This document shows, piece after piece, positions 52,419-62,460 of a DNA stretch of 64,000 nucleotides. Made by a program: the position numbers and the translations under genes. The stretch covers positions 1 through 64,000 of the forward strand of contig CANRLH010000004.1 in the NCBI GenBank assembly GCA_947631455.1, read 5' to 3'. This stretch comes from an uncultured Clostridia bacterium (GTDB lineage Bacteria; Bacillota; Clostridia; Oscillospirales; Ruminococcaceae). The notes under the pieces are model-generated. The model was not told the origin of the DNA, made no database searches, and saw only the letters and a list, made by a program, of their open reading frames with translations. Numbering within the stretch: position 1 is the stretch's first letter; every line of letters starts with the position of its first letter.

Positions 52419-53180
52419 ATGGTAAAAACAGTTATCTGCGGCGCACAGGGAAAAATGGGAAGAGTTCTTAACGATATAATTTCAAAACGAAACGATATCG
52501 AGATCATCGGGGGGATCGATGTAAACGACACCACTCCTTATGCAAATTTTGAAATCGTTAAAAAACCGGGTGACCTCATGGATAAGCCCGATGTAATAAT
52601 CGATTTTTCTCATCCGTCCGCACTTTCTGATCTTTGTGAATATTGCCTTACAAACGGAGTACCGCTTGTGGTCGCTACTACCGGCTACGATGAGCGGCAA
52701 AAAGCCCTTATAAAGAAAACCGCCGAACAGATTCCTGTGTTCTTTACCTTTAATATGTCGCTGGGCATAAATCTTCTCAGCTCGCTGGCTCAGAAAGCGG
52801 CGTCAATATTGGGCGATCAGTTTAATATTGAGATAGTCGAAAAGCACCATAACCAGAAGATCGACGCTCCTTCAGGCACGGCGCTTATGCTTGCGGACGC
52901 TCTTAACGAAGTTCTTGACAGCAAGATGAAATACGTTTATGACCGCCATTCGGTAAGAAAAAAGCGCGAAAAGAACGAGATAGGCATTCACGCGATAAGG
53001 GGCGGAACTATCGTCGGTGAACACGACATTATTTTCGCCGGAAGAGATGAGGTGATCACTCTTTCCCACCACGCGGCCTCTAAAGAGGTATTCGCTGCCG
53101 GAGCGGTAAATGCAGCCGTTTACATCGCCGGAAAGCCAGCCGGTCTTTACGATATGAAAGACGTGATCGACTTAGGCTGA
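52419..53180 (+). CDS. dapB: 4-hydroxy-tetrahydrodipicolinate reductase
   Basis: Reduces the DapA product using NAD(P)H. 253 residues with the Rossmann start VICGAQGKMGRV, catalytic EKHHNQKIDAPSGTA (His-His and Lys) near 150 and the C-terminal GAVNAAVYIAGKPAGLYDM. It closes the riboswitch operon. dapF/dapL and lysA are not adjacent. Confidence 0.96.
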   Translation: MVKTVICGAQGKMGRVLNDIISKRNDIEIIGGIDVNDTTPYANFEIVKKPGDLMDKPDVIIDFSHPSALSDLCEYCLTNGVPLVVATTGYDERQKALIKKTAEQIPVFFTFNMSLGINLLSSLAQKAASILGDQFNIEIVEKHHNQKIDAPSGTALMLADALNEVLDSKMKYVYDRHSVRKKREKNEIGIHAIRGGTIVGEHDIIFAGRDEVITLSHHAASKEVFAAGAVNAAVYIAGKPAGLYDMKDVIDLG

Positions 53181-53229
53181 CCCGCTTTTATCCTTTATAT
53201 AGTAAAGCAAATCAGATACATAACATAGT

Positions 53230-53258
53230 AGCCGGCAGGGAGAGTATCCCTGCCGGCT
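53230..53258 (+). terminator. Terminator of asd-dapA-dapB
   Basis: A 12-bp perfect stem (AGCCGGCAGGGA/TCCCTGCCGGCT), a 5-base loop and T run. Confidence 0.92.
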
Positions 53259-53315
53259 GTTTTTTCTCAAAATACACCCGCAAAGCAATGCGTCTTATAA
53301 AAGCTTTTTATTTGT

Positions 53316-53900
53316 TTAACCTTTGCACTTCTTGGTTATTCCGCTTAAAACTATACGCTCGTCCTGTGTGCTGTCTGCCGTATAGGTTATCGTTGTAGGA
53401 TGATCGCCGCATTTTTCCACACGCTCATATCCGTACAAAAGATACCCCTCCTGCTCTTCGGCATCCTCAACGGCAGCACTTACATCCTCCTTTGATATCT
53501 CAGCGGCGCCTATAAGGCCGTATGCGCCAAGCATCTCATCTATAACGCTGCCGTCGATACTCTTAAGCTTACCGTCCTTTTCGTGATGACAGGCATAACT
53601 GACCTCTACGACCTCATAGCCGCCGTAATTTCCAACGGTAACGGCGAGTTTGCCCTTGTAGTTTGAAAGATTATAGGTCTGAGCATATCCGCCCGGAGCT
53701 TCTGCGGCAGCCGCTGCTTTAAACTCCAAGCCGTTATCAGACGCATACTTGCGGTACTGCGTCTCATAGTCGATAAAATTTTCCTGTGATACTTCCCTTG
53801 CGATATCCTTGTGGCGCATGCCTCCTATATTTGGAATAATAAGTATTGCCGCAACAATTATTACAACAATAACGAACGCAGCGAAAATGGTCTTTTTCAT
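53316..53900 (-). CDS. Membrane-anchored exported protein of unknown function
   Basis: A 194-residue protein with an N-terminal helix ([17 protein letters not shown], 6-22) and no lipobox or obvious cleavage site. The outside domain of about 165 residues contains an alternating beta pattern ([25 protein letters not shown]) and two cysteines. It overlaps ispF by 4 bases (ATGA). I do not recognise the family; the coupling with an isoprenoid gene looks positional rather than functional. Confidence 0.65.
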   Translation of the reverse strand: MKKTIFAAFVIVVIIVAAILIIPNIGGMRHKDIAREVSQENFIDYETQYRKYASDNGLEFKAAAAAEAPGGYAQTYNLSNYKGKLAVTVGNYGGYEVVEVSYACHHEKDGKLKSIDGSVIDEMLGAYGLIGAAEISKEDVSAAVEDAEEQEGYLLYGYERVEKCGDHPTTITYTADSTQDERIVLSGITKKCKG

Positions 53901-54388
53901 ATGCTATCTTTCCTTTCCAAAAGACATACAGCTGTTGCAGAAATACCCTTTCCTTCTCCGGTAAAGCCAAGGCCCTCCTCTGTGGTTGCCTTTACTGAAA
54001 CACAGGATATATCGATCCCTGCCGACTCGGCAATATTTTTTCTCATCTCTTCAATATAAGGCGAAAGCTTTGGCCTTTCGGCACACACGGTCGAGTCTAT
54101 GTTTAAAACTGTATATCCCTTTGGCAAAATAAGATCAATTACATTTTTAAGCAAGACTGTGCTGTCTATGCCCTTAAATCTATCGTCCGTGTCGGGAAAG
54201 TGCTTTCCGATATCCCCGAGCGCAAGCGCACCGAGTATCGAATCCATTATGGCGTGCAGCAAAACGTCGGCGTCGGAATGTCCCAAAAGCCCTTTTTCAT
54301 AAGGAATATCCACCCCGCCGATTATAAGCTTTCTGCCGCGCTCAAGTCTGTGGACATCGTATCCGTGACCTATTCTTAATCCAGTCAT
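53897..54388 (-). CDS. ispF: 2-C-methyl-D-erythritol 2,4-cyclodiphosphate synthase
   Basis: Fifth enzyme of the non-mevalonate isoprenoid pathway. 163 residues with the metal-binding GHGYDVHRL (Asp11, His13), [13 protein letters not shown] (third ligand His) and the closing [13 protein letters not shown]. It forms a trimer in the cytoplasm. ispD, often fused or adjacent, is absent here. It lies 9 bases after the GH3 gene end, so cotranscription is possible. Confidence 0.96.
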   Translation of the reverse strand: MTGLRIGHGYDVHRLERGRKLIIGGVDIPYEKGLLGHSDADVLLHAIMDSILGALALGDIGKHFPDTDDRFKGIDSTVLLKNVIDLILPKGYTVLNIDSTVCAERPKLSPYIEEMRKNIAESAGIDISCVSVKATTEEGLGFTGEGKGISATAVCLLERKDSI

Positions 54389-54397
54389 TTTACCACC

Positions 54398-56620
54398 TCA
54401 CATAGACTCGTTAAGCTTATCAACTAGCATCGAGATCGCCTCTCTGGTTATGTTCTTTTTTGGAACAAAGCTCACAAGAGAACGAAGAGGCATTTCACCG
54501 AGCCATATCATCTGAAATTCGTCCGAGGATTTGTCAGGGTCGTCAGACACACCCAAAAGCTCTTCAAGAAGCTTTTTACCGTAAGGATTTTGTAATATAT
54601 CCGAGCAAAGAGAATTTATAGTATACGGCTCTTTTATATCCTCCTCAGGAGCGACAAACACGCTCTTTTTAAGCCTTATATCCCTTGAAGATGAACCGAC
54701 TAATATATCAAATCTTCCGTATTCGACACGCCAGTCTGACGTCCGGGCATCGTAATAAGCAAATGCTCGTTTATCAAGCTTAAAAACAAGCTGTTTGCTC
54801 TCACCCGGTAAAAGCTCAGTTTTCTCAAAGCCCTTAAGCTCTTTTTCCGGGCGTATAACACTCGAGTGAAGGTCTCTTACATAAAGCTCAACCGTTTCCT
54901 TCCCCTTTACCCTGCCGGTGTTGGTGACAGTTACCTTTACGGTGAGGATCTGATTTTCTCTAAGCTCGTCGTGAGAAACTATAATGTCAGAATAATCAAA
55001 CGTCGTGTAGCTGAGACCGAATCCGAACGGAAACAGCGGCTCAATTTTCTTTTTGTCATAATACCGATAGCCTACAAAAACTCCCTCTTTGTATTTGACG
55101 GTATTCCCCTCTCCGGGATAGTTTAAATAAGACGGATTGTCAGACAGCTTTTCAGGAAACGTTTCCGCCAGCTTTCCGCTTGGGTTGACGACTCCGAAAA
55201 GAATATCGACCTGCACCTTTCCTACCGCTTCGCCACCAAGGTAGCTTTCCAATATCGCAGGAACATTATCTGCAAACGGCATCTCAACCGGAGAACCGTT
55301 ATGCAAAACGACTATAACATTCTTGTTGACCTTCAAGACCTCATTGATAAGCTCAAGCTGACAGCAGGGCATTTTCATATGCTGTCTGTCAAAGCCCTCG
55401 GATTCAAATGCTTCCGGAAGTCCCGCAAATATCACGACCTTGTCAGCGGCATATGCCGCTGATACAGCCTCGCTCAAAAGCTTTTTATCGGTCTCGTCAC
55501 GCTCTGTAATGTATCCCTGTGCATAGGTGACATCGCATACATCTTTTACCGCTTCAAGCGCAGAGGTTACCTTATAAGAATTTATATGGCTTGAGCCTCC
55601 GCCCTGATAGCGGGGTGCCTGTGCAAATTTTCCTATAAACGCAATCTTCTCTTTCTTATCAAGCGGAAGAATCCCTCTGTCATTTTTTAAAAGCACCATA
55701 CACTCGCTTTGGACTTCTGCACAAAGAGTGTGATCCTTATCCTTGTCCCATTTTGCGTCATTGTTGTGTAAAGCGCTCTTCTCAACAAGCTCAAGCACCC
55801 TCTTTACGCACATATCCACACACTTTTCGTCAAGTCTTCCTGAGCGCACCGATTTTACTATAAGCTCGTCGTTTTTGCCCATGCTTCCCGGCATTTCCAG
55901 ATCAAGCCCCGCAAAAACGCCCTTTACTCTGTCATCAACAGCACCCCAGTCACTCATTACAAGTCCGCCGTATTTCCACTCGTCCCTTAAAATATCCGTG
56001 AGTATCTTTTTGTTCTGGCTGACATACTCACCGTTGATTCTGTTGTATGAACACATTACAGTCCATGGCTTCGCATTTTTTATCGGGGTCTCAAAAGATG
56101 CGAGATATATCTCCCTTAAGGTTCTCTCATCAGCCTCTGCGCTCACTGCCATGCGCCTGTGTTCCTGATTGTTACAGGCAAAATGCTTAAGGTTGACGCC
56201 GACCCCCTGCGACTGAACTCCCTTTATATATGCCGTGGCCATTTCTCCTGAAAGATAAGGATCCTCAGAAAAATACTCAAAATTTCTTCCGCAAAGCGGT
56301 GTGCGCTTTATATTTGCCCCCGGGCCGAGAATCACGGTCACGTCCTCAGCCGCACACTCGTTTCCTATAGCCCTTCCCACACGCTCGATAAGCGATCTGT
56401 CAAAGGAGCATGCAAGAGAAGAAGCGGTCGGAAAACAGTTAGCTTTTATGCTGTCACGCTCACCGTCTAAAACCTTTCTGAGTCCGTGAGGGCCGTCTGA
56501 TACCATGATCTTCTCTATACCCAAACGCTCGATTTCCTTTGTGTGCCAGAAATCCTCTCCTGACAAAAGGCCGGCTTTCTCCTCAAGAGTCATTTCCTTA
56601 ATAAGCTTGTCAATATTCAT
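54398..56620 (-). CDS. GH3 beta-glucosidase/beta-xylosidase
   Basis: A 740-residue cytoplasmic (no signal peptide) glycoside hydrolase that removes terminal beta-linked glucose or xylose. GH3 N domain: SDGPHGLRK near 41, KHFACNNQE (His/Lys substrate contacts) near 145 and nucleophile Asp224 in MSDWGAVDD. C-terminal GH3 domain and fibronectin III-like domain (TVKVTVTNTGRVKGKETVELYV) follow. ATG at 56620 is taken; a TTG two codons upstream is closer to AAGGAG. With the GH31 alpha-xylosidase nearby it would help finish xyloglucan or cellobiose breakdown inside the cell. Confidence 0.92.
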   Translation of the reverse strand: MNIDKLIKEMTLEEKAGLLSGEDFWHTKEIERLGIEKIMVSDGPHGLRKVLDGERDSIKANCFPTASSLACSFDRSLIERVGRAIGNECAAEDVTVILGPGANIKRTPLCGRNFEYFSEDPYLSGEMATAYIKGVQSQGVGVNLKHFACNNQEHRRMAVSAEADERTLREIYLASFETPIKNAKPWTVMCSYNRINGEYVSQNKKILTDILRDEWKYGGLVMSDWGAVDDRVKGVFAGLDLEMPGSMGKNDELIVKSVRSGRLDEKCVDMCVKRVLELVEKSALHNNDAKWDKDKDHTLCAEVQSECMVLLKNDRGILPLDKKEKIAFIGKFAQAPRYQGGGSSHINSYKVTSALEAVKDVCDVTYAQGYITERDETDKKLLSEAVSAAYAADKVVIFAGLPEAFESEGFDRQHMKMPCCQLELINEVLKVNKNVIVVLHNGSPVEMPFADNVPAILESYLGGEAVGKVQVDILFGVVNPSGKLAETFPEKLSDNPSYLNYPGEGNTVKYKEGVFVGYRYYDKKKIEPLFPFGFGLSYTTFDYSDIIVSHDELRENQILTVKVTVTNTGRVKGKETVELYVRDLHSSVIRPEKELKGFEKTELLPGESKQLVFKLDKRAFAYYDARTSDWRVEYGRFDILVGSSSRDIRLKKSVFVAPEEDIKEPYTINSLCSDILQNPYGKKLLEELLGVSDDPDKSSDEFQMIWLGEMPLRSLVSFVPKKNITREAISMLVDKLNESM

Positions 56621-56724
56621 AAACAAATCCGCTCCTTTTCACGGTGCTTAACAACGGGCTTTTTCCCTTAGGCATAATTTGTAAGTAATATTGTACCACA
56701 TAAAAAGTTCTTTTTCAAGACAGA

Positions 56725-56753
56725 TTGAAATCTGTAAATAATTATGGTAAAAT
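56725..56753 (+). promoter_or_regulatory. Promoter of the CapA-like gene
   Basis: TTGAAA (56725-56730), 17-base spacer and TAAAAT (56748-56753). The -35 lies inside a short palindrome ACAGATTGAAATCTGT. Confidence 0.65.
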
Positions 56754-56788
56754 CAAAATAGTAAAATATTATTAACAGGAGGATCCAT

Positions 56789-58030
56789 ATGAATAAGTTC
56801 AGAAGAATAAGCCTTTTGCTGACTGTTTTGATGTCGTCATTTACACTCTGCTCCTGCCGTGAGGACATTAAAACAATGGTCTCACAGGTGGAAAGCGCTG
56901 TTTCAAAGCAAGCTCAAAGTCAGACCACCGAGCAGGAGCAAGATATGACTGAAACTCAGACTACCGAGGATAACGCTTCATCTGGCTCGAAAAAAAGCGG
57001 CGTAGAAACCATAAACTTTTTGTTTGCCGGAGATAACCTTGTCCACGATACGCTTTACAATCAGGCATCGCGTGCGGCAGGCTCAGACGGATACGACTTT
57101 ACGTCGATTTATGAAAACATCGCGCCGTATATTCAAAAGGCTGATTTTGCAGTTCTTAATCAGGAGACAATAGTTACAGACGATTTCGGGCCGTCAAGCT
57201 ATCCTACCTTTGCTTCTCCGACCGCCGTTGGCGACCACATGGTGGATATCGGCTTTGACGCTATGAGCATTTCAAACAACCACGTTCTGGACTATGGCAT
57301 CGACGGTCTGATCTCTACTCTTACATACTGGAAGACCAAGCACCCGGATATCACTGTATACGGCGCATATGAAAGCAAAGAGGATCAAGACAACATAAGA
57401 ATCGCTGAAATAAAAGGAGTTAAAGTAGCGTTTTTGGGATTTATGGAGCACACGAACGGCATATCGCTTCCCGATGAATACGCAGACTGCGTTACATATC
57501 TGGACGAGATCGACGAGGTCGAGCGAAAGATAAAAAAGGCAGATGAGCTTGCTGACGTAGTAATAGTATCTCCTCACTTCGGCGTTGAGATTTTAAACCA
57601 GGTATCAGACGAGCAGTACGAGCTCGCAGAAAAGTTTACCGAGTGGGGTGCCGATATAATAGTAGGCTGTCAGCCTCACACCGTTCAGGAATGCGGCTGG
57701 GTAGAAGCATACAACGGTAACAAGGCGTTTTGCTATTATTGTCTGGGAAATATGGTATCGGCAATGGCTACCTGTCAGACATCAGTCGGAATTCTGGGAA
57801 GCCTTGATCTTAGCTATGATTTTGACAATGACAAGGTAACAATAAATAACCCCAAGGCAATCCCGATAATCACACACATATCCGGTTCATATCAGTGGGA
57901 CGTATTTGTTTATCCTTATTCACAGTACACTGCCCAACTTGCGGCACAGAGTCAGGTTGAGGATATGTCGATAGAAAACATTGAGTATTACTTAAGCTTT
58001 ATACCCACTGAGTTTTTATCAATTGAATAA
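56789..58030 (+). CDS. CapA family lipoprotein (poly-gamma-glutamate synthesis-type)
   Basis: A 413-residue surface lipoprotein. The lipobox region FTLCSC gives acyl cysteine at 23 (or 21), followed by a Gln/Thr/Glu/Ser linker to about 70. The domain is the CapA/PgsA metallophosphatase-like fold: FAGDNLVHD, LNQETIV, ISNNHVLDYG, VSPHFGVE and QPHTVQECGW. CapA is needed for gamma-polyglutamate capsule production in Bacillus, but capB/C/D are not here, so the role is open. AGGAGGAT supports the start. Confidence 0.88.
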   Translation: MNKFRRISLLLTVLMSSFTLCSCREDIKTMVSQVESAVSKQAQSQTTEQEQDMTETQTTEDNASSGSKKSGVETINFLFAGDNLVHDTLYNQASRAAGSDGYDFTSIYENIAPYIQKADFAVLNQETIVTDDFGPSSYPTFASPTAVGDHMVDIGFDAMSISNNHVLDYGIDGLISTLTYWKTKHPDITVYGAYESKEDQDNIRIAEIKGVKVAFLGFMEHTNGISLPDEYADCVTYLDEIDEVERKIKKADELADVVIVSPHFGVEILNQVSDEQYELAEKFTEWGADIIVGCQPHTVQECGWVEAYNGNKAFCYYCLGNMVSAMATCQTSVGILGSLDLSYDFDNDKVTINNPKAIPIITHISGSYQWDVFVYPYSQYTAQLAAQSQVEDMSIENIEYYLSFIPTEFLSIE

Positions 58031-58048
58031 AAGGGCAGGTGACTTTTA

Positions 58049-58897
58049 GTGAAATATTATAGGGAACGGATAGATCTCAACCTGGAAATTCCCGCAAAAA
58101 TCTATGTTCAGAAGGGTCAGCACTCAAACAATACCTATCCTTTGCACTGGCACTCCAATCTGGAATTCAACCTGGTTTTGAAGGGACGGATAAACGGTCG
58201 GATAGGCGGACGAAGCATAACCGTAAACGCCGACGATATATTCTTTGTAAACTCAGATGAACTTCATGAGACAGATGCAGAACCCGGATGCGATATAAAT
58301 GCTATAACCGTACTTCTTTCAAAAAACATTTTAAAGGAATACTGCCCTCAAATTGACGACTATTATTTTGACATATCAAACGCTGTTGTAAAGTCTGAAA
58401 TCAAAAGCCTGATATTAAAATGCGGCACGGTGTTTGAAGAAAAGAACGATTTTTACAAACTGGAGCTTTCCTATCTTTTAAGACAGCTTTGCCTGGTACT
58501 TTTAAGAAATTGCAGACGCAAGCGAAAAAGTTTTGGAATAAACAAATTTGAGCAGGAAAATATGACAAACATAAAGCGCGCTATAAGCTATATGGAGCAA
58601 AATTATGAAAGCGCCGTTACACTCAACGACATCGCCGGGGTGATCGGTATGTCACCAAACTATTTTTCGAGGTTTTTTAAAAAGACCACCGGTGAGACAT
58701 TTTATTCTTACTTAAACCGCATAAGGGTTTTTCACGCCGAAAACGACCTTTTAGGTACCGATAAATCTGTTACTGAAATTGCTTTTGACAACGGTTTTCC
58801 AAATACAAAGTCTTTTATTGAGATGTTTAAAAAGGTTCACAATCAGACTCCCGCCAAGTACAGAAAGCAAAAACCGCTCACAATTAGTCATACATAA
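58049..58897 (+). CDS. AraC-family regulator with cupin sensor
   Basis: A 282-residue transcription factor. An N-terminal cupin (about 20-100, HWHSNLEFNLVLKGRI, VNSDELHETDAEPG) should bind a sugar, and the C-terminal double helix-turn-helix (about 175-275) includes IAGVIGMSPNYFSRFFKKTTGETF and the second helix EIAFDNGFPNTKSFIEMFKK (cited in part). Start is GTG with AGGTGAC. Its position just ahead of the alpha-xylosidase gene suggests that gene is its target. Confidence 0.9.
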   Translation: MKYYRERIDLNLEIPAKIYVQKGQHSNNTYPLHWHSNLEFNLVLKGRINGRIGGRSITVNADDIFFVNSDELHETDAEPGCDINAITVLLSKNILKEYCPQIDDYYFDISNAVVKSEIKSLILKCGTVFEEKNDFYKLELSYLLRQLCLVLLRNCRRKRKSFGINKFEQENMTNIKRAISYMEQNYESAVTLNDIAGVIGMSPNYFSRFFKKTTGETFYSYLNRIRVFHAENDLLGTDKSVTEIAFDNGFPNTKSFIEMFKKVHNQTPAKYRKQKPLTISHT

Positions 58898-59172
58898 ATC
58901 AAAGATTGGATAATAATTGACAAAAACTCAATAAAAAAAGGCAATACTCACAGAATTTTTTCTGTTAAAATTAAATCATAGGTTAACTTGCACAAAGGTA
59001 ATCGGATTTTTTAGTGAAAATGTGGAAATTAAAAGTCGCGGATAAATATTCCTTGATTTTTATCATTCTTTCATTTAGAATAGCTATTATGGGTTATTCT
59101 GCACCGGTTGCTTGTCAGTGTATAAAATAAAAGCACCTAAAAACAATTTATATTTAATTGGAGGTAAAGTAT

Positions 59173-61512
59173 ATGAAATTTGCGGACGGTTTCTGGCTTA
59201 ATCAAAGAGGATACGAGGTAAACTATGCCAATCAGGCTTTTGAGGTCAATGAGATCGAAAACGGCTTTGAGGTCGTTGCTACCCCGTTTGTGGTATACAA
59301 CAGGGCGATGATGCTCGGAAGTGCAAATCTTGAAATTCAGTTTACGTCAAACATAGAAAACTGCATAAAGGTAAGCATAACACATCACAAGGGATATGTG
59401 GACAACGGTCCTCACTTTGAAATAAACGAGGGCAGCTTAAAGCCCGCTGTCACCATCACCGATAAGGACGCTACTCTTATTTCAGGAAACACAAAGGTAG
59501 TCGTTTCAAAGGAAACGTGGAGCGTTCAGTATTATTACAAGGACAAGAAACTCACAAGCGGCGGCTGGAGATCTACCGGCGTGATATTTGAAAGCGCATT
59601 TAAACAGCAGGCAAGACTTCAGACTCAGCTTGACCAGACCTTTTGGAGCTATCCTGCCGACCCTAACAGAACATATATACGCGAACAGTTCGACACTAGC
59701 GTGGGCGAATACTTCTATGGCTTTGGCGAAAAATTCACAACCTTTACCAAAAACGGCTCTACGGTAGATATCTGGAACGCAGACGGCGGAACCTGCTCGG
59801 ATCAGTCATACAAATCCATTCCGTTTTATGTTTCTTCAAGGGGATACGGAGTATTTGTAAACAGCTCCGACAAGGTTTCTTACGAAGTTGCTTCCGATAC
59901 AGTTTCAAAGGTTTCGATAACCGTACCGGGTGAACATCTTGAATACTTTATGATAGGAGGTCAAAACCTTACAGAGGTTTTGAAGGGATATACCGACCTT
60001 ACTGGAAAGCCCGCTCTTCCCCCTGCATTTTCATTTGGTCTGTGGCTGACCACTTCGTTTACCACGACCTATGACGAGGAGACGATCACATCGTTTATCG
60101 ACGGAATGGCAGAGCGCGATATACCGCTTCAGGTATTCCACTTTGACTGCTTCTGGATGAAGGGCTTTGAGTGGTGTAACTTTGAGTGGGATAAGACGCA
60201 GTTCCCCGATCCTCCGGCAATGCTTAAAAGACTTCACGAAACAAAGGGACTTAAGACCTGTGTATGGATAAATCCGTATGTCGGACAGCGCTCGAAGCTA
60301 TTTGATGAGGGCGTAAAGGGCGGATACTTTATCAAGAGAACCGACGGTTCGGTCTTCCAATGCGATGAGTGGCAGCCCGGAATGGCAATAGTTGACTTTA
60401 CAAACCCCGAGGCTTGTGAGTGGTATGCTTCAAAGCTCAGAGCTCTGTGTGAGATGGGCGTTGACACCTTCAAGACCGACTTCGGCGAGAGGATACCGAC
60501 AAAGGATATTGTTTACTTTGACGGCTCTGATCCGATAAAAATGCACAACTACTACACGCACCTTTACAATAAAACAACATTTAATGTATTAAAGGACTTC
60601 TACGGAGAAAACAAGGCTTGTCTGTTTGCGAGAAGCGCAACGGCAGGAGGACAGCAGTTCCCTGTTCACTGGGGCGGAGACTGCTCTGCTAACTACAACT
60701 CAATGGCTGAGGTCATAAGAGGCTGCCTGTCGCTGTGTATCTCCGGATTCGGCTTTACGTCTCACGATATGGCGGGCTTTGAGGCAACCGCTACTCCCGA
60801 CATATACAAGAGATGGGCGGCGTTCGGAATGTTCTCATCTCACAGCCGTCTTCACGGAAATCAGTCGTACAGAGTTCCGTGGCTGTTTGACGAAGAATCC
60901 TGCGATGTTCTGAGATTCTTTGCAAAACTCAAAGGAAAGCTTATGCCTTATCTGTTCGCTCAGGCTAACAAAACGCACGAGATAGGCGTTCCGATGATGA
61001 GAGCCATGGTTATCGACTTCGCAAACGATCCTTCCTGCCTGACGCTTGACAGACAGTATATGCTCGGCGATAACATTCTTGTTGCTCCCATCTTAAATGA
61101 GGACGGGATCGCACAGTACTATGTTCCTAAGGGAAGATGGACAGACATCATCACAGGCAAAGTGCTTGAGGGCGAAAAGTGGTATTCGCACAAGTGCAAT
61201 TACTTTGAGATTCCTGCTCTTGCAAGACCGAACAGCATAATCACGTACGGAAACTTTGAAAGAGATGTCGTTTACGATTATGTAAAGGATGCAAACGCGG
61301 TAATATATGAGCTTGAGGACGGCAATCAGGCGTGCACTGCGATTTACAACTCAGAGGCAGAAAAGGTGCTTGATCTGACGGCTAAGAGAACAGGAAACAA
61401 GATCGAGATCTCTCTCACTCCGGCACCTGCCGATTTTACAGTATCAGTTGCATCGACCGACAAGTCGGTAAAGATAAAGGCAGGAGATACAAGCGCAGTA
61501 ATTGAACTTTAA
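59173..61512 (+). CDS. GH31 alpha-xylosidase (YicI-like)
   Basis: Releases alpha-linked xylose from xyloglucan oligosaccharides (isoprimeverose). 779 residues, no signal peptide, so intracellular. The opening MKFADGFWLNQRGYEV is characteristic of YicI. Nucleophile Asp436 lies in KTDFGERIP and acid/base Asp503 in WGGDCSANYNSM. The C-terminal beta domains are complete. ATG at 59173 is set by TTGGAGGTAAAG. It follows the AraC regulator at 275 bases and has its own terminator. Confidence 0.94.
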   Translation: MKFADGFWLNQRGYEVNYANQAFEVNEIENGFEVVATPFVVYNRAMMLGSANLEIQFTSNIENCIKVSITHHKGYVDNGPHFEINEGSLKPAVTITDKDATLISGNTKVVVSKETWSVQYYYKDKKLTSGGWRSTGVIFESAFKQQARLQTQLDQTFWSYPADPNRTYIREQFDTSVGEYFYGFGEKFTTFTKNGSTVDIWNADGGTCSDQSYKSIPFYVSSRGYGVFVNSSDKVSYEVASDTVSKVSITVPGEHLEYFMIGGQNLTEVLKGYTDLTGKPALPPAFSFGLWLTTSFTTTYDEETITSFIDGMAERDIPLQVFHFDCFWMKGFEWCNFEWDKTQFPDPPAMLKRLHETKGLKTCVWINPYVGQRSKLFDEGVKGGYFIKRTDGSVFQCDEWQPGMAIVDFTNPEACEWYASKLRALCEMGVDTFKTDFGERIPTKDIVYFDGSDPIKMHNYYTHLYNKTTFNVLKDFYGENKACLFARSATAGGQQFPVHWGGDCSANYNSMAEVIRGCLSLCISGFGFTSHDMAGFEATATPDIYKRWAAFGMFSSHSRLHGNQSYRVPWLFDEESCDVLRFFAKLKGKLMPYLFAQANKTHEIGVPMMRAMVIDFANDPSCLTLDRQYMLGDNILVAPILNEDGIAQYYVPKGRWTDIITGKVLEGEKWYSHKCNYFEIPALARPNSIITYGNFERDVVYDYVKDANAVIYELEDGNQACTAIYNSEAEKVLDLTAKRTGNKIEISLTPAPADFTVSVASTDKSVKIKAGDTSAVIEL

Positions 61513-61522
61513 CGGTATTTTT

Positions 61523-61550
61523 AAAGCGGAAGCCAAAAGGTTTCCGCTTT
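61523..61550 (+). terminator. Terminator of the alpha-xylosidase gene
   Basis: A 12-bp stem (AAAGCGGAAGCC/GGTTTCCGCTTT, one G-T pair) followed by a T-rich run. Confidence 0.85.
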
Positions 61551-61638
61551 TTATTTGGAAAACCACAGCTTAACTTCATTAAAGCAGTACCCTGTCAAAC
61601 AGAGCGCTGCTTTGTCGTATTATGAAAAATCATTCGGT

Positions 61639-61667
61639 TTGACTTTTATCTTTTAGTGAGGTATAAT
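61639..61667 (+). promoter_or_regulatory. Promoter of the sensor-like/cohesin-like gene pair
   Basis: TTGACT (61639-61644), 17-base spacer and TATAAT (61662-61667), 68 bases ahead of the first coding start. Confidence 0.8.
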
Positions 61668-61734
61668 AAAAGAGACATCAAAGGTAATTTATGTTAATAA
61701 ACTTTGCCAAACTTTATACTTACGGGGGACTATA

Positions 61735-62418
61735 ATGAAAAAAAGAGTATTTTCTTTTTCAAACTTCTGGACAACGCTGATATCCTTTATTCTGCTTTTG
61801 ATTTGTGTTTTGATATACATAATCACGGGACTACAGATCTCCTCGGCAAACGCCAAGAGAAGCGATCTTGTGAGGTATTCTTCACTTTATGAGGCTAGCT
61901 TTATCTCTTCACAAAATGAGCTTAAAAGCTTTGCCGAAACGACAGTTGCCGAGCATTACAACAACTATCATGGTATCGTTACGGGCGACGGAGATCTTGT
62001 TCTATCAAGAAAAATGCTCGAAGAGATAGGTCTTGAGAAGGATGAAAAAGACATTCTCGAGGAATTTGATAATGCTTTTTCAAAGTTCATAGAGCCAGCA
62101 AACAAAAACGCGATCGACTCCGCCGTGTTGAAGTCAGATTTTAATGCGGCAAATGCAGCAATCTCCACAAAGGAGTATTCAGAGTATTTAACGTACGGCA
62201 GCACATGCCTCAAGACGCTGTCGGAATCGATATATGACCGAATGACCGACACCATAAAAAAGCTAAACGTCCGCGAAAACATTATAATGATCTGCATGCT
62301 GTTACTTTGTGTAATGTTCGGCGGTATGATGCTGCTGACATATATGCGTTTAAAGGCACTGGCAAAAATGGCAGAGACTGATGACGAACAGTCCGACAGC
62401 GCAGAGCAGATAGAATAG
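61735..62418 (+). CDS. Two-helix membrane protein with extracytoplasmic helical domain
   Basis: A 227-residue protein with helices at about 14-35 (LISFILLLICVLIYIITGL) and 181-203 (NIIMICMLLLCVMFGGMMLLTYM) enclosing a helical domain of about 140 residues. This is the plan of four-helix-bundle sensors of chemoreceptors and kinases. However, only a 20-residue acidic tail follows the second helix, so no HAMP or output domain is present. It may be a truncated receptor or a partner of the next gene, the cohesin-like protein, with which it shares a promoter. Confidence 0.65.
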   Translation: MKKRVFSFSNFWTTLISFILLLICVLIYIITGLQISSANAKRSDLVRYSSLYEASFISSQNELKSFAETTVAEHYNNYHGIVTGDGDLVLSRKMLEEIGLEKDEKDILEEFDNAFSKFIEPANKNAIDSAVLKSDFNAANAAISTKEYSEYLTYGSTCLKTLSESIYDRMTDTIKKLNVRENIIMICMLLLCVMFGGMMLLTYMRLKALAKMAETDDEQSDSAEQIE

Positions 62419-62460
62419 CATTAAATTTGTATCACACTTGCATGAAGGGGATGATTCTTT

